Source of the DNA: JAJPXC01 sp964510535 | GTDB lineage: Bacteria; Bacteroidota; Bacteroidia; Bacteroidales; Muribaculaceae | Reading direction: 5' to 3' | Assembly: GCA_964510535.1 (NCBI GenBank) | Contig: CAZECG010000007.1 | Span: 1 to 64,000 of the forward strand | DNA length: 64,000 bases | Shown here: one piece after another, positions 17,730 to 27,137 of the stretch | Layout of the letters: the number at the start of each line of letters is the position of its first letter | Position numbering within the stretch: the stretch's first letter is position 1 | Program-made: the position numbers and the translations under genes | The notes under the pieces: generated by a model | The model's database searches: none | The model's input: the letters and a program-made list of their open reading frames with translations, nothing else | What the model was told of the DNA's origin: nothing

Positions 17730-18932
17730 ATGGCTCCGATTAAACCGCGCATATTAATCAACATCCATTATCTGGAGATAGGCGGTGCCGAACGAGCATT
17801 ATTAGGGCTCTTAAACGCCATCGACACCAGGAAAGTCGATGTCGATTTATTTATAAATCAGCATACGGGTGAGCTAATGCGTCTAATCCCTCCCGGCATA
17901 AATTTGCTCCCTGAAAATAAGAGGTACGCAACCATCGAACAACCGATGTTTAAAGTTTTGCGCAAAGGTCATATCGATATTATAATCGCAAGACTAATTG
18001 CGAAAATAAGGCATCACCGCTACATCAAGAGATTGGCCGAAAAGCCAAAGGATGACGGGTCGATATTTCACTATGTCGCCTCTTGTGTCACCCCATTGCT
18101 GCCATCATTATATAATTTGGGAAAATACGATTTGGCGGTTAGTTTCTTGACACCCCATCACATAGTGGCAAAAAAAGTTAATGCCAAAACGAAAATAGCA
18201 TGGATTCACACCGACTATTCCACGGTCAATATCGACAAAGAAAAAGAGTTGCCGATTTGGGATAGTTTTGACTATATCGCATCAATTTCGCCTGACGTAA
18301 CGAAAAGTTTTGTCACTGCATTCCCGTCACTGGCGACAAAGGTGATTGAAATTGAAAACATCATCAGCCCCTCGTTCATCAAAGCGCAGTCAGAGGCATT
18401 CGCCCCTGAAGAAATGCGAGGCGACGAATTCAAAATATTATCAATCGGACGTTTCTCATACGCTAAGAATTTCGAGAATATTCCGTATATAGCAAAAGCG
18501 CTACGGGATCGATGTCTGAATTTCAAGTGGTATATTATCGGATTTGGTGATAGCCGAATGATATATGATAATATCCAATCCACTCAAACCGACGACTGCG
18601 TAATCATTCTCGGAAAAAAAGAGAACCCATATCCTTACATATCCGCCTGCGACCTATATGCGCAACCGTCACGATATGAGGGCAAGTCAATAACCGTCAG
18701 AGAAGCCCAAATACTGTGCAAGCCCGTATTGATAACCAACTATCCAACGGCCTCATCGCAAATAGCCAATGGCTCTGACGGGGTTATATGCGAGATGGAT
18801 AATGAAAGTATCGCTAAGGCGATTTTGCAACTTGTTAAATCTCCTCAAATGAGAATGCGACTAATCAATCATTTGCAGACCATCGATCGTGGGAACGAGC
18901 AAGAAATCAGGAAACTGTATGATTTAATTTAA
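17730..18932 (+). CDS. Family 4-like glycosyltransferase
   Basis: This 400-residue GT-B protein begins INIHYLEIGGAERALLGLL, the acceptor-side glycine-rich loop of GT4. Its donor domain contains ILSIGRFSYAKNFENIPYIA and ends in a modified EX7E motif (RYEGKSITVREAQIL). The middle region with many basic residues (about 75-120) is longer than in most GT4 enzymes and may touch the membrane or a lipid-linked acceptor. It begins 4 bp after the previous gene. Assigned to polysaccharide repeat-unit assembly; the sugar is unknown. Confidence 0.85.
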   Translation: MAPIKPRILINIHYLEIGGAERALLGLLNAIDTRKVDVDLFINQHTGELMRLIPPGINLLPENKRYATIEQPMFKVLRKGHIDIIIARLIAKIRHHRYIKRLAEKPKDDGSIFHYVASCVTPLLPSLYNLGKYDLAVSFLTPHHIVAKKVNAKTKIAWIHTDYSTVNIDKEKELPIWDSFDYIASISPDVTKSFVTAFPSLATKVIEIENIISPSFIKAQSEAFAPEEMRGDEFKILSIGRFSYAKNFENIPYIAKALRDRCLNFKWYIIGFGDSRMIYDNIQSTQTDDCVIILGKKENPYPYISACDLYAQPSRYEGKSITVREAQILCKPVLITNYPTASSQIANGSDGVICEMDNESIAKAILQLVKSPQMRMRLINHLQTIDRGNEQEIRKLYDLI

Positions 18933-18979
18933 TTTAAACTAATGCTAAAATTTAATCTACAATAGATTGATACACGTAT

Positions 18980-20071
18980 ATGTTGAGAGAAATTTTTTCA
19001 AGTGATAATTGGATGGTAGCCTCCACTATAATCGGGGTGCTATACGCATTCTATCTAATGTCGCTTCCAAATAGCCGATTACTCAAAGGGACTAATAACA
19101 ATGTGATTCCTTGGATTTTAGCCATCTTTGTCACAATTTACATCGGCACACGCCCGATATGGGCTTATGCAGATACTCAACTATACACAACGATGTATAA
19201 ACTTCTGCAAAAAGGGATCTGGACAGAAGTAAGAGGAGGCGAGGTCGAACCATTCTGGGCATTTATACAATACGTGTCAGTCCCGTATTTAAGTGCGTCA
19301 GGTTGGTTAACAGTAATCTCGATTTTCTATGTAGGAGGGATGACAGTTGCCGCGAAAAGATGGTTTCCCCGGCACTTTTTAATGGCACTGATATTCCTAT
19401 TCACCTCATATTCTTTCTTCTCTTATGGCACTAACGGCATACGCAACGGTATGGCGACAAGTATAGCCATGGTCGGATTGTCTTTTTTCAATAAAAACCG
19501 CAAAGAATTAGCCATAGGATATGTTTTTCTCATAATCGCTTACTTTACACACAAGTCGTGTCTTCTCATATTCGCAGCAGCCACCGCCGCAAGATTTTTC
19601 AAAAACATAAATATCAATGTATGTATATGGTTCGGTTGTATTTTATTGAGTCTTTTGTTTGCCGAACCGCTGAAAGACCTGATGGCAGGATTGATAGATG
19701 ATAACCGCGCGGCATATTATATAAGTATGCAGGTAGTTACTCAAGGAGAATATGCTTTTTCCCGCACCGGTTTCCGATGGGATTTTTTACTATATAGCGC
19801 ACTGCCGATAGCATTTGGGTGGTACACTATCACAAAACAGAAAATCAAAGATGAAACCTACATTTTTCTACTGACAACCTATATTTTCGCAAACTCGGTA
19901 TGGTGCTTGATTAACTCAGTCGCATACTCTAATAGATTTGCATATCTATCATGGTTCCTATATCCCATAATCATAATTTATCCATTGGCAAAGTTGAAAG
20001 TCACCTCGTTACAAGGAGTTATCGCAGGAGTCCTGCTCATTTTCTTCATCATTTTTAATTGGCTATTCTGA
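18980..20071 (+). CDS. EpsG-family membrane protein, candidate polysaccharide polymerase
   Basis: This 363-residue protein is hydrophobic throughout, with roughly ten membrane segments. It carries features of the EpsG/Wzy-like family: an early IPWILAIFVTIYIGTRP stretch, a conserved GTNGIRNGMATSIAM around residues 153-167, then FTHKSCLLIF. In capsule loci such proteins polymerise lipid-linked repeat units in the periplasm. The gene is visibly AT-richer than flanking housekeeping genes, usual for polymerase genes moved between strains. No flippase is encoded nearby. The function is family-based; polymerase activity for EpsG homologues is inferred from context. Confidence 0.8.
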   Translation: MLREIFSSDNWMVASTIIGVLYAFYLMSLPNSRLLKGTNNNVIPWILAIFVTIYIGTRPIWAYADTQLYTTMYKLLQKGIWTEVRGGEVEPFWAFIQYVSVPYLSASGWLTVISIFYVGGMTVAAKRWFPRHFLMALIFLFTSYSFFSYGTNGIRNGMATSIAMVGLSFFNKNRKELAIGYVFLIIAYFTHKSCLLIFAAATAARFFKNININVCIWFGCILLSLLFAEPLKDLMAGLIDDNRAAYYISMQVVTQGEYAFSRTGFRWDFLLYSALPIAFGWYTITKQKIKDETYIFLLTTYIFANSVWCLINSVAYSNRFAYLSWFLYPIIIIYPLAKLKVTSLQGVIAGVLLIFFIIFNWLF

Positions 20072-20074
20072 TTA

Positions 20075-20959
20075 ATGGAACTTCTCACCATATTCACCCC
20101 GACATATAATCGGGCACATACACTCCCCCGCTTGTATGACAGCCTATGCCGACAAACCTGCAAAAATTTCCGATGGCTTGTTATTGATGATGGGTCCACC
20201 GACAACACAGAGGATTTAATCAAAAAGTATATCGGCAATTCTCGATTCAAAATTGATTATATAAAAAAAGAAAACGGCGGTCTTTACACAGGATACAACA
20301 CTGCCTATGCAAACATCGAAACTGAGCTGAACGTATGCATCGACAGCGATGATTTCATGCCCGATGATGCCGTTGATATAATTTCAAAGACGTGGAAAGA
20401 GCGCGGCGGCAATCAATATGCCGGACTCGTAGGCCTTGATTTCCTAACGAATGGCAAACCTATTTCCGGTTATTTTCCACCTGATTTAAATGAAGTATAT
20501 CTCTTCGATTTAAAATCAAAAAGGCTTCATACCGGAGATTCAAAACAAGTAATGCGCACTGATTTAATGAAATCTGTCGCACCTCAAATAGGATTTGAGG
20601 GAGAAAAAGATTTCAATCCCTACTATATGCTCATAAAAGCTGCCGACTCTCTGCCTATGATTGTCGTCAACAAAAATCTGTGCTTTGTCGAGTACCAAGT
20701 CTCCGACAGTATGTCAAGAAACATCTATCGGCAATACGTCAGGAGTCCCAAAAGTTTCGCAAAAACGCGTGAACTGGAAATGAGCTTGTCACGCTCCACA
20801 TTTGCCCACAAGGTACGTTCGGCTATTCACTACGTCGCAGAGTGCCGATTAGCCCGGCAATCAGCGTTTTCTCGGCGCAATCCATGCCGACTGTTGACGT
20901 TATTAGCCTACCCTGCCGGAGTGACTTTGTACATCCACATCAAACGCAAATGCCGATGA
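20075..20959 (+). CDS. Family 2 glycosyltransferase
   Basis: This 294-residue GT-A enzyme starts MELLTIFTPTYNRAHTL at the first GT2 strand. The nucleotide-binding motif is IDDGSTDNT (37-45) and the metal-binding motif IDSDDF (89-94). The ENGGLYTGYNTAY segment at about 66-78 is typical of capsule GT2 enzymes. It follows the polymerase candidate by 3 bp and overlaps the next gene by 4 bp (ATGA). The specific linkage cannot be predicted. Confidence 0.88.
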   Translation: MELLTIFTPTYNRAHTLPRLYDSLCRQTCKNFRWLVIDDGSTDNTEDLIKKYIGNSRFKIDYIKKENGGLYTGYNTAYANIETELNVCIDSDDFMPDDAVDIISKTWKERGGNQYAGLVGLDFLTNGKPISGYFPPDLNEVYLFDLKSKRLHTGDSKQVMRTDLMKSVAPQIGFEGEKDFNPYYMLIKAADSLPMIVVNKNLCFVEYQVSDSMSRNIYRQYVRSPKSFAKTRELEMSLSRSTFAHKVRSAIHYVAECRLARQSAFSRRNPCRLLTLLAYPAGVTLYIHIKRKCR

Positions 20960-22026
20960 GAATCCTTCACGTTATCACATCTCTGCGCACAGGTGGAGCC
21001 GAGAAACTTATGGTCGACTTGATGCCGCGGTTTCGCGCTATGGGGCACTGCGCAGAGTTACTGCTTTTCGACGGCACGCCCACTCCATTTCTCAAGAATC
21101 TTTCCGACCAAGGCATCACCATCCACCACCTGTCAATTGGGGGAAACGTCTACAATCCGGCTCTTATCCTCAAACTACGAAAGTTTCTCAGCGACTACGA
21201 CATCATTCACACCCACAACACGGCGTGCCAATTTTTTGTAGCTATAGCGAGCCGGATGTTCCACACAAAAGCCGTGCTCGTCACAACAGAGCACAGTACC
21301 TCCAATCGCCGTCGCAACATTCCCGGGTTCCGACTAATTGACCGATGGATTTACCGCAGCTACAAACGAATTATCTGCATAGCCGAATCTACCGCCGTGG
21401 CACTGAGGCTCCACATTGGCGACAGCTCACCACTTTTAGTGATTAACAACGGCATCGATTTAACACATTTTCTCTCTGAACCTCCGACCGACTTCGATAA
21501 TAACGAAAAGGTTATCATAACTATGGTTGCCGCATTACGCCCGGAAAAAGACCAAGATACCCTGATAAAGGCTATGGCTCTGCTCCCCGACAACTACAAG
21601 CTATGGCTTGTTGGCGACGGCATTCGCCGCAAATCATTGGAAGCGTTAACCGCCAGTCTCGGGCTAAGCAATCGAGTTGAGTTCCTCGGAGTCAGAACTG
21701 ATATCCGGGCCATAATGGAGAAAAGCCATATAATAGTTCTTTCATCCCATTGGGAGGGGCTGTCGCTCTCATCTGTCGAAGGTTGCGCCTCGGGACGCCC
21801 GGTAATCGCTTCCGACGTGCCGGGACTTAGAGAAGTCATCGGTGGTGCCGGCGTACTTTTTCCTAACGGCGATTATGAGAAACTTGCACATGAAATCTCT
21901 CACCTCGCAACCGATTCGGATTATTATAACTCTATCGTAAAACGCTGCCAAAACAGAGCCAATAATTATGACATAAACATAATGGCACAACGCTATAACG
22001 AAGTATACTTATCACTGATAAAATAA
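20956..22026 (+). CDS. Family 4 glycosyltransferase
   Basis: This 356-residue GT-B enzyme starts at the ATG at 20956, overlapping the preceding stop; this gives MRILHVITSLRTGGAEKLMVDL, the standard GT4 start. An open frame upstream belongs to the overlap with the previous gene. The donor domain shows MVAALRPEKDQDTLIKAMALL and HWEGLSLSSVEGCASGRPVIASD, which holds the EX7E motif. The protein is probably peripheral at the inner membrane and adds one sugar of the repeat unit. The next gene follows after 25 bp. Confidence 0.88.
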   Translation: MRILHVITSLRTGGAEKLMVDLMPRFRAMGHCAELLLFDGTPTPFLKNLSDQGITIHHLSIGGNVYNPALILKLRKFLSDYDIIHTHNTACQFFVAIASRMFHTKAVLVTTEHSTSNRRRNIPGFRLIDRWIYRSYKRIICIAESTAVALRLHIGDSSPLLVINNGIDLTHFLSEPPTDFDNNEKVIITMVAALRPEKDQDTLIKAMALLPDNYKLWLVGDGIRRKSLEALTASLGLSNRVEFLGVRTDIRAIMEKSHIIVLSSHWEGLSLSSVEGCASGRPVIASDVPGLREVIGGAGVLFPNGDYEKLAHEISHLATDSDYYNSIVKRCQNRANNYDINIMAQRYNEVYLSLIK

Positions 22027-22051
22027 AACCAATATTTTTAAGCAACATAAT

Positions 22052-23182
22052 ATGAACGAACGTATTTTGCTGTCAGTGTCCCACATGGGAGGCAGCGAGA
22101 GAGAATGGGTTGAAGAAGCATTCCGGACCAATTGGATTGTACCGTTAGGCCCAAACGTTGATGAATTTGAACACCGCCTGGAAAACTACTTGGGTGCGCC
22201 CAACGTGGTTGCACTAAGCGCAGGGACCGCTGCCATTCATCTCGGTCTCGTCATGCTCGGCGTAAAAGCCGGCGATGAGGTCATATGCCAATCTTTCACC
22301 TTTTCCGCAAGTGCCAACCCGATATGCTACCAGGGCGCAAAGCCGATTTTTGTGGATAGCGAGAAAAAGACCTGGAACATGGATGCCGATGTCCTTGAAG
22401 AAGCCATTATCGCACGAAAAAAAACCACAGGCAAATATCCCAAAGCGATTATTCCGGTTTATCTTTACGGTATGCCTGCTGAAATTGACAAAATCATTTC
22501 GGTCGCTAACAAATATAATATCCCTATACTGGAAGACGCAGCCGAAGCGTTAGGGAGTGAATACAATGGCAAAATGTGCGGCACTCACGGACGCTACGGA
22601 GCGTTAAGTTTCAATGGTAACAAAATAATAACCACATCAGGAGGAGGAGCACTGATTTGCCCTGACGAAGAATCAGCCAAACGAGTCAAATTCTATGCCA
22701 CCCAGGCGCGTGAAAACCGTCCATACTACTACCACGAACATATCGGCTACAATTATCGCATGAGCAATGTATCGGCAGGGATTGGCTGCGGACAGATGGA
22801 TGTCATCAAAGACCATGTAGCGCGTCGTCGTCAGATTCATGACATATATCGCAACCGGTTAGCCGACATAGAGACCCTAAGCGTTCATGACAATCCGTCA
22901 GCCAACTTCGCCTCCAACTTCTGGCTCACTACCATTCTGCTTTCAGATGACTCGACGGTTACCGCCGATGAGCTAAGGCTCGCTCTCGAAGCGGAAAACA
23001 TCGAGTCGCGATTGCTTTGGCGGCCCATGCACATGCAACCGATATATACCGACGCCCCATATTACGGTGATAATGTCGCAGAAGACCTTTTCAGCCGCGG
23101 ACTTTGTCTTCCGAGCGGGTCATCTCTGACCGACAACCAGATTGAACGCGTTTGTGAAATAATACACAAAACTTTAGGGTGA
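22052..23182 (+). CDS. DegT/DnrJ/EryC1/StrS-family aminotransferase
   Basis: This 376-residue PLP-dependent sugar aminotransferase shows the N-terminal ILLSVSHMGGSEREWVEEAF with NWIVPLGPNVDEFE, the cofactor region ALSAGTAAIHLGL, ILEDAAEALGS with the PLP-contacting Asp, and the Schiff-base Lys in FNGNKIITTSGGG near residue 190. Such enzymes aminate 4-keto or 3-keto sugar nucleotides. No dedicated dehydratase for a UDP-amino sugar is in the operon, but Gmd, two genes downstream, makes GDP-4-keto-6-deoxymannose, the substrate of perosamine synthases of this family. Perosamine is therefore one possible product; an externally supplied UDP-4-keto sugar is the alternative. Confidence 0.9.
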   Translation: MNERILLSVSHMGGSEREWVEEAFRTNWIVPLGPNVDEFEHRLENYLGAPNVVALSAGTAAIHLGLVMLGVKAGDEVICQSFTFSASANPICYQGAKPIFVDSEKKTWNMDADVLEEAIIARKKTTGKYPKAIIPVYLYGMPAEIDKIISVANKYNIPILEDAAEALGSEYNGKMCGTHGRYGALSFNGNKIITTSGGGALICPDEESAKRVKFYATQARENRPYYYHEHIGYNYRMSNVSAGIGCGQMDVIKDHVARRRQIHDIYRNRLADIETLSVHDNPSANFASNFWLTTILLSDDSTVTADELRLALEAENIESRLLWRPMHMQPIYTDAPYYGDNVAEDLFSRGLCLPSGSSLTDNQIERVCEIIHKTLG

Positions 23183-23217
23183 GTATAACCCCATCCTAAA
23201 CATCGCATCGTGACATA

Positions 23218-23883
23218 ATGAGACTTATCGCCTTTGACCTTGATGACACATTGTTCTGCGAGCAAGAATTTGTTCAATCGTCATGGCGATATATAGCAAA
23301 GAGCCTTAACAAAAAATATGGGCTTCCTTACTCTGTCATGATTGAAATAATGTCAAATGCCAGTAATGCGTTCGACGCCCTTGACATGTATCTGAAAGAA
23401 AACCTCAACCTCTCAGAAAGAGAAAGTATCGAGTGGATGATAGCAACCTATCGCAATCACAAACCGGATATAAGTTTGTCTGACGAAGTTGTGAATCTTC
23501 TGGAAAAGCTTGTTGACGCAGGTCACACTATCGCAATAGTTACCGATGGGCGGTCAATCACTCAGCGTAACAAGATTAACAGTTTGGGGCTCGACCGCTA
23601 TGTAGCCGCCGATAAGATACTTATATCTCAAGAAATAGGCGGTGACAAATTATCAGGAATCCCGTTCAGGATGCTTGACCGATTAGAACCGCCATTCAAG
23701 TGCTATGTGGGCGACAACCCGGCCAAAGATTTCTATTGGCCAAACAAACTTGGGTGGACCACAATCATGTTGCTTGACTCCGGCAAAAACACACATCCTC
23801 AGATATTGTCTGACAACAAACCCGATTACAACCCACAAAAAAACATCCACAGACTTTCTCAATTAACCGACATATTGAAATGA
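23218..23883 (+). CDS. HAD-superfamily hydrolase
   Basis: This 221-residue phosphatase-like protein has HAD motif I as FDLDDTLF (residues 5-12), motif II around IVTDGRS, a Lys in KILISQE or GGDKLSG, and motif IV as VGDNPAKDF. A helical cap lies between about residues 15 and 90. HAD proteins of this kind are common in polysaccharide loci, where they may dephosphorylate sugar phosphates. The stop overlaps the gmd start by 4 bp, so the two are translationally coupled. The substrate is not predictable from the sequence. Confidence 0.85.
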   Translation: MRLIAFDLDDTLFCEQEFVQSSWRYIAKSLNKKYGLPYSVMIEIMSNASNAFDALDMYLKENLNLSERESIEWMIATYRNHKPDISLSDEVVNLLEKLVDAGHTIAIVTDGRSITQRNKINSLGLDRYVAADKILISQEIGGDKLSGIPFRMLDRLEPPFKCYVGDNPAKDFYWPNKLGWTTIMLLDSGKNTHPQILSDNKPDYNPQKNIHRLSQLTDILK

Positions 23884-24956
23884 CATCCGAAAAAAAACAA
23901 CCGATAGCGCTAATCACCGGTATCACCGGACAAGACGGCTCATATCTTGCCGAATTCCTTCTCGAAAAAGGATACCAAGTCCACGGAATCATGCGGCGCA
24001 GCTCGTCGTTCAATACCGAACGTATCGAACATCTGTATCTCGACGAGTGGGTTCGCGACATGAAACGCCAACGCTTAATCAATCTGCACTACGGTGATAT
24101 GACCGACTCCAGCTCACTGATTAGAATAATTCAGGAAGTACAACCCGATGAAATTTACAACCTTGCCGCCCAAAGCCATGTCAAAGTATCATTCGATGTC
24201 CCGGAATACACCGCCGACACCGATGCCATAGGCACGCTCAGGTTACTCGAAGCCATACGCATACTTGGCCGCGACAAAGTGACTAAAATCTATCAGGCCA
24301 GCACATCCGAGCTGTTTGGCAAAGTGCAGGAAGTGCCCCAAAGCGAAACCACACCGTTCTATCCTCGCAGTCCTTATGCAGTCGCCAAGCTCTACGGCTA
24401 CTGGATTACGAAAAACTACCGCGAAAGCTACGGTATGTTTGCCGCTAACGGCATCCTGTTCAACCACGAAAGCGAACGCCGCGGTGAAACTTTCGTCACT
24501 CGCAAAATCACATTGGCTGCCGCGCGCATCGCCGCAGGGCTACAAGACAAACTTTACCTCGGAAACCTCAATGCGCTACGCGACTGGGGATACGCTCCCG
24601 ACTATGTTGAATGTATGTGGCTCATCCTTCAGCAAGACCAACCTGACGATTATGTAATCGCAACCGGCGAATACCACTCGGTAAGGGAATTCACCACTCT
24701 CGCTTTCCGTCGAGCCGGTATCAACCTGCGCTGGGAAGGTGAAGGTGTCAACGAACGCGGAATCGACATCGAATCTGGTCGCTCACTCGTCGAAGTCTCT
24801 CCCCGATACTTCCGTCCCGCCGAAGTCGAGCAACTTCTCGGCAACCCCGCGAAAGCCCGCGAAAAGCTTGGCTGGAACCCCCGAAAGACTTCTTTTGAAC
24901 AACTCGTAAACATTATGGTCGACAGCGATATGCGACTCATAAACTCTAAAAAATGA
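23880..24956 (+). CDS. gmd: GDP-mannose 4,6-dehydratase
   Basis: This 358-residue short-chain dehydrogenase-type enzyme converts GDP-mannose to GDP-4-keto-6-deoxymannose using bound NADP. The dinucleotide motif is GITGQDGSY (14-22), the catalytic Thr/Ser region reads QASTSELFGKVQEVPQ, and the YxxxK pair is YAVAK near 166-170. NHESERRGETFVTRKI is diagnostic for Gmd. It overlaps fcl by 4 bp and the two form the GDP-fucose pathway. GDP-mannose synthesis genes (manA, manB, manC) are not in this window. Confidence 0.97.
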   Translation: MTSEKKQPIALITGITGQDGSYLAEFLLEKGYQVHGIMRRSSSFNTERIEHLYLDEWVRDMKRQRLINLHYGDMTDSSSLIRIIQEVQPDEIYNLAAQSHVKVSFDVPEYTADTDAIGTLRLLEAIRILGRDKVTKIYQASTSELFGKVQEVPQSETTPFYPRSPYAVAKLYGYWITKNYRESYGMFAANGILFNHESERRGETFVTRKITLAAARIAAGLQDKLYLGNLNALRDWGYAPDYVECMWLILQQDQPDDYVIATGEYHSVREFTTLAFRRAGINLRWEGEGVNERGIDIESGRSLVEVSPRYFRPAEVEQLLGNPAKAREKLGWNPRKTSFEQLVNIMVDSDMRLINSKK

Positions 24957-26032
24957 TTTCTAAAGGCACCAAAATTTATGTAGCCGGACACCGAGGGCTC
25001 GTCGGGTCGGCGATATGGAACAATCTGCAAAAGCGCGGCTACAACAACCTTGTTGGGCGCACTCATTCTGAGCTTGACCTGCTCGACCCTATGGCCGTGA
25101 AAGACTTTTTTGACAGAGAAAAACCCGAAATGGTCGTACTCGCCGCAGCGCACGTCGGAGGAATAATGGCCAACTCGATATATCGCGCCGATTTCATCTA
25201 TCAAAACCTGCAAATTCAACAGAATGTCATCGGCGAAAGCTTCAGACATGGCGTGAAAAAATTGCTTTTTCTGGGTAGCACCTGCATTTATCCCCGCAAC
25301 GCCAATCAACCCATAAAAGAAGACGCATTGCTCACATCTCCGCTTGAATACACCAATGAGCCATATGCAATCGCCAAAATCGCAGGGTTGAAAATGTGCG
25401 AAAGTTTCAATCTGCAATATGGCACCGATTACATTGCCGTCATGCCAACCAATCTCTATGGCCCGCACGATAATTTCCATCTGCAAAATAGCCACGTCCT
25501 GCCTGCGATGATAAGGAAAATGCACCTTGCCAAGCTATTACGCTCGGGGGATTTGGATGCGTTGCGCCATGACCTGAATTTGCGCCCAATTGATAATGTC
25601 AACGGCGGCTCTGACTTTGACGAAATTGTCGATACCCTAAATAATTATGGCATCACATCCGAGTCTCTCAGACTATGGGGCTCGGGGAAGCCGTTGAGGG
25701 AATTCCTCTGGAGCGAGGATATGGCCGACGCATCGGTCCACATACTCCTTAATGTCTCATTCGATGACCTACGCGGCAATAATCCGGAAATAAGAAACTG
25801 TCATATTAACATCGGCACCGGCAAAGAACTGACGATAGCCCAACTCGCCGAAAAAATACGTCAAACGGTAGGATTTGACGGGTCTATAATATGGGATTCA
25901 TCAAAGCCCGATGGCACCATGCGAAAACTTTGCGATGTTTCTAAACTCCGTTCGCTCGGATGGCGACACAGCGTTGAAATTGACGATGGCATCAAGCAGC
26001 TTTATCGTTGGTACATATCAGAAGAACAATGA
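24953..26032 (+). CDS. fcl: GDP-L-fucose synthase
   Basis: This 359-residue bifunctional epimerase/reductase converts GDP-4-keto-6-deoxymannose to GDP-L-fucose. It carries YVAGHRGLVGSAI (about 9-21), the LGSTCIYPR catalytic Ser region, and YAIAKIAG with the catalytic Tyr-Lys near 138-142. The loop with LRSGDLDALRHDLN (about 195-210) extends the protein beyond the E. coli enzyme (321 aa). It is translationally coupled to gmd. Product use: fucose in the polysaccharide, and possibly in surface glycoproteins, which Bacteroidales fucosylate. Confidence 0.96.
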   Translation: MISKGTKIYVAGHRGLVGSAIWNNLQKRGYNNLVGRTHSELDLLDPMAVKDFFDREKPEMVVLAAAHVGGIMANSIYRADFIYQNLQIQQNVIGESFRHGVKKLLFLGSTCIYPRNANQPIKEDALLTSPLEYTNEPYAIAKIAGLKMCESFNLQYGTDYIAVMPTNLYGPHDNFHLQNSHVLPAMIRKMHLAKLLRSGDLDALRHDLNLRPIDNVNGGSDFDEIVDTLNNYGITSESLRLWGSGKPLREFLWSEDMADASVHILLNVSFDDLRGNNPEIRNCHINIGTGKELTIAQLAEKIRQTVGFDGSIIWDSSKPDGTMRKLCDVSKLRSLGWRHSVEIDDGIKQLYRWYISEEQ

Positions 26033-26045
26033 CATATGTAATATA

Positions 26046-27053
26046 ATGCAATCTAATCTCATGTCACTTATTTGCGCCACCATGCCTTGGGATACTATGG
26101 AATGGTCGATGTACTTATTAATTACCGTAATCCTGCTCGCGGCAGAGCTGACATATTTGCCAATCGCCAAGCGACTGCGTGTCGGCGACGGAGTGACACC
26201 GCGTTCTTCTCACAAATCTTATCATATCACCGGCGGTGGATTCATCTTTTGGTTCGCAGCCATTATTTTCGACATCATTTTCAAAACGCAACTACCCGCC
26301 GAGTTCCATTTCATGCTCATCGGAGCCACGTTGCTTGCGATTGTCAGTTTCACCGACGACATGATTGAACTCTCTCCCGGACTTAGGTTGTTGGTACAGA
26401 CTATTGTAGTCGCAGTGACATTCCACGGGTTCTTCATCAACGGACACTACGACATTTTTCTTCTGACATTGATTTGCGGTGTCGGGTTTATTAACGCTTT
26501 CAACTTCATGGATGGGATAAATGGATTGATGTCAGTTTACTCACTGGTCACACTTGGCACCCTACTCTATTGCTACTCCCTGCTTCCACCCGTATCATGC
26601 GCTCCAAAACCTTTTATCATAACCTTGATTTTAAGCGTTGCGGTCTTCACTGTTTTCAATTTCAGGAAAAATGCGATTTGCTTCGCAGGCGATGTAGGCT
26701 CAATCGTCATGGGATTTTTCATCACCTACCTCATGGTTCAGCTTATCTCTTTTACCGCGGACGCATCATACGTCGTGTTTCTTATAGTCTATGCGGTCGA
26801 TGCCGTCTATACGATTTTTCAACGTCTGTTTATGGGCGAGAACATTCTGATGCCCCATCGCCATCATCTTTATCAAATCATCGCCAACAAGTGGGGGAAA
26901 CCACACAGAGCCATAGCAATAGCTTACGCCGGCATTCAACTTGCCATAAACATCATTTATTTTATCATACCCGAAAGTCAGAAGTGGACATATGCCATCA
27001 TATTGTTAGCAATGTTGACAGCGGCATACTTCGTCCTTAAACGTCGGCACTGA
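26046..27053 (+). CDS. WecA/MraY-family undecaprenyl-phosphate sugar-1-phosphate transferase
   Basis: This 335-residue polytopic membrane protein has about ten helices. Family motifs on the cytoplasmic loops are SFTDDMIELSPGLRLL (Asp-Asp, about residues 103-118), FNFMDGINGLM near 153-163, and FAGDVGSIVMGF near 213-224. A C-terminal basic HRHHLYQ segment matches the His-rich loop of the family. It should attach the first sugar phosphate to undecaprenyl phosphate and so start the repeat unit. It is the last gene of the operon, 13 bp after fcl. I used the ATG at 26046; 26061 is also possible. The donor (HexNAc or FucNAc type) is undetermined. Confidence 0.9.
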   Translation: MQSNLMSLICATMPWDTMEWSMYLLITVILLAAELTYLPIAKRLRVGDGVTPRSSHKSYHITGGGFIFWFAAIIFDIIFKTQLPAEFHFMLIGATLLAIVSFTDDMIELSPGLRLLVQTIVVAVTFHGFFINGHYDIFLLTLICGVGFINAFNFMDGINGLMSVYSLVTLGTLLYCYSLLPPVSCAPKPFIITLILSVAVFTVFNFRKNAICFAGDVGSIVMGFFITYLMVQLISFTADASYVVFLIVYAVDAVYTIFQRLFMGENILMPHRHHLYQIIANKWGKPHRAIAIAYAGIQLAINIIYFIIPESQKWTYAIILLAMLTAAYFVLKRRH

Positions 27054-27066
27054 CAAAGTCTTTAAA

Positions 27067-27120
27067 TAAAGCAATAAGAGGAGAAGCGGCAAAATTGCCG
27101 CTTCTCCTCTTATTGCTTTA
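27067..27120. terminator. 27-bp perfect hairpin ending polysaccharide operon and rpmH
   Basis: Bases 27067-27093 and 27094-27120 form one continuous perfect inverted repeat centred on AATT, so the physical loop takes a few of the central bases. It lies between the convergent transferase gene (plus) and rpmH (minus) and can serve as terminator for both. Confidence 0.85.
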
Positions 27121-27137
27121 AGCACAATTGCTTTTGA

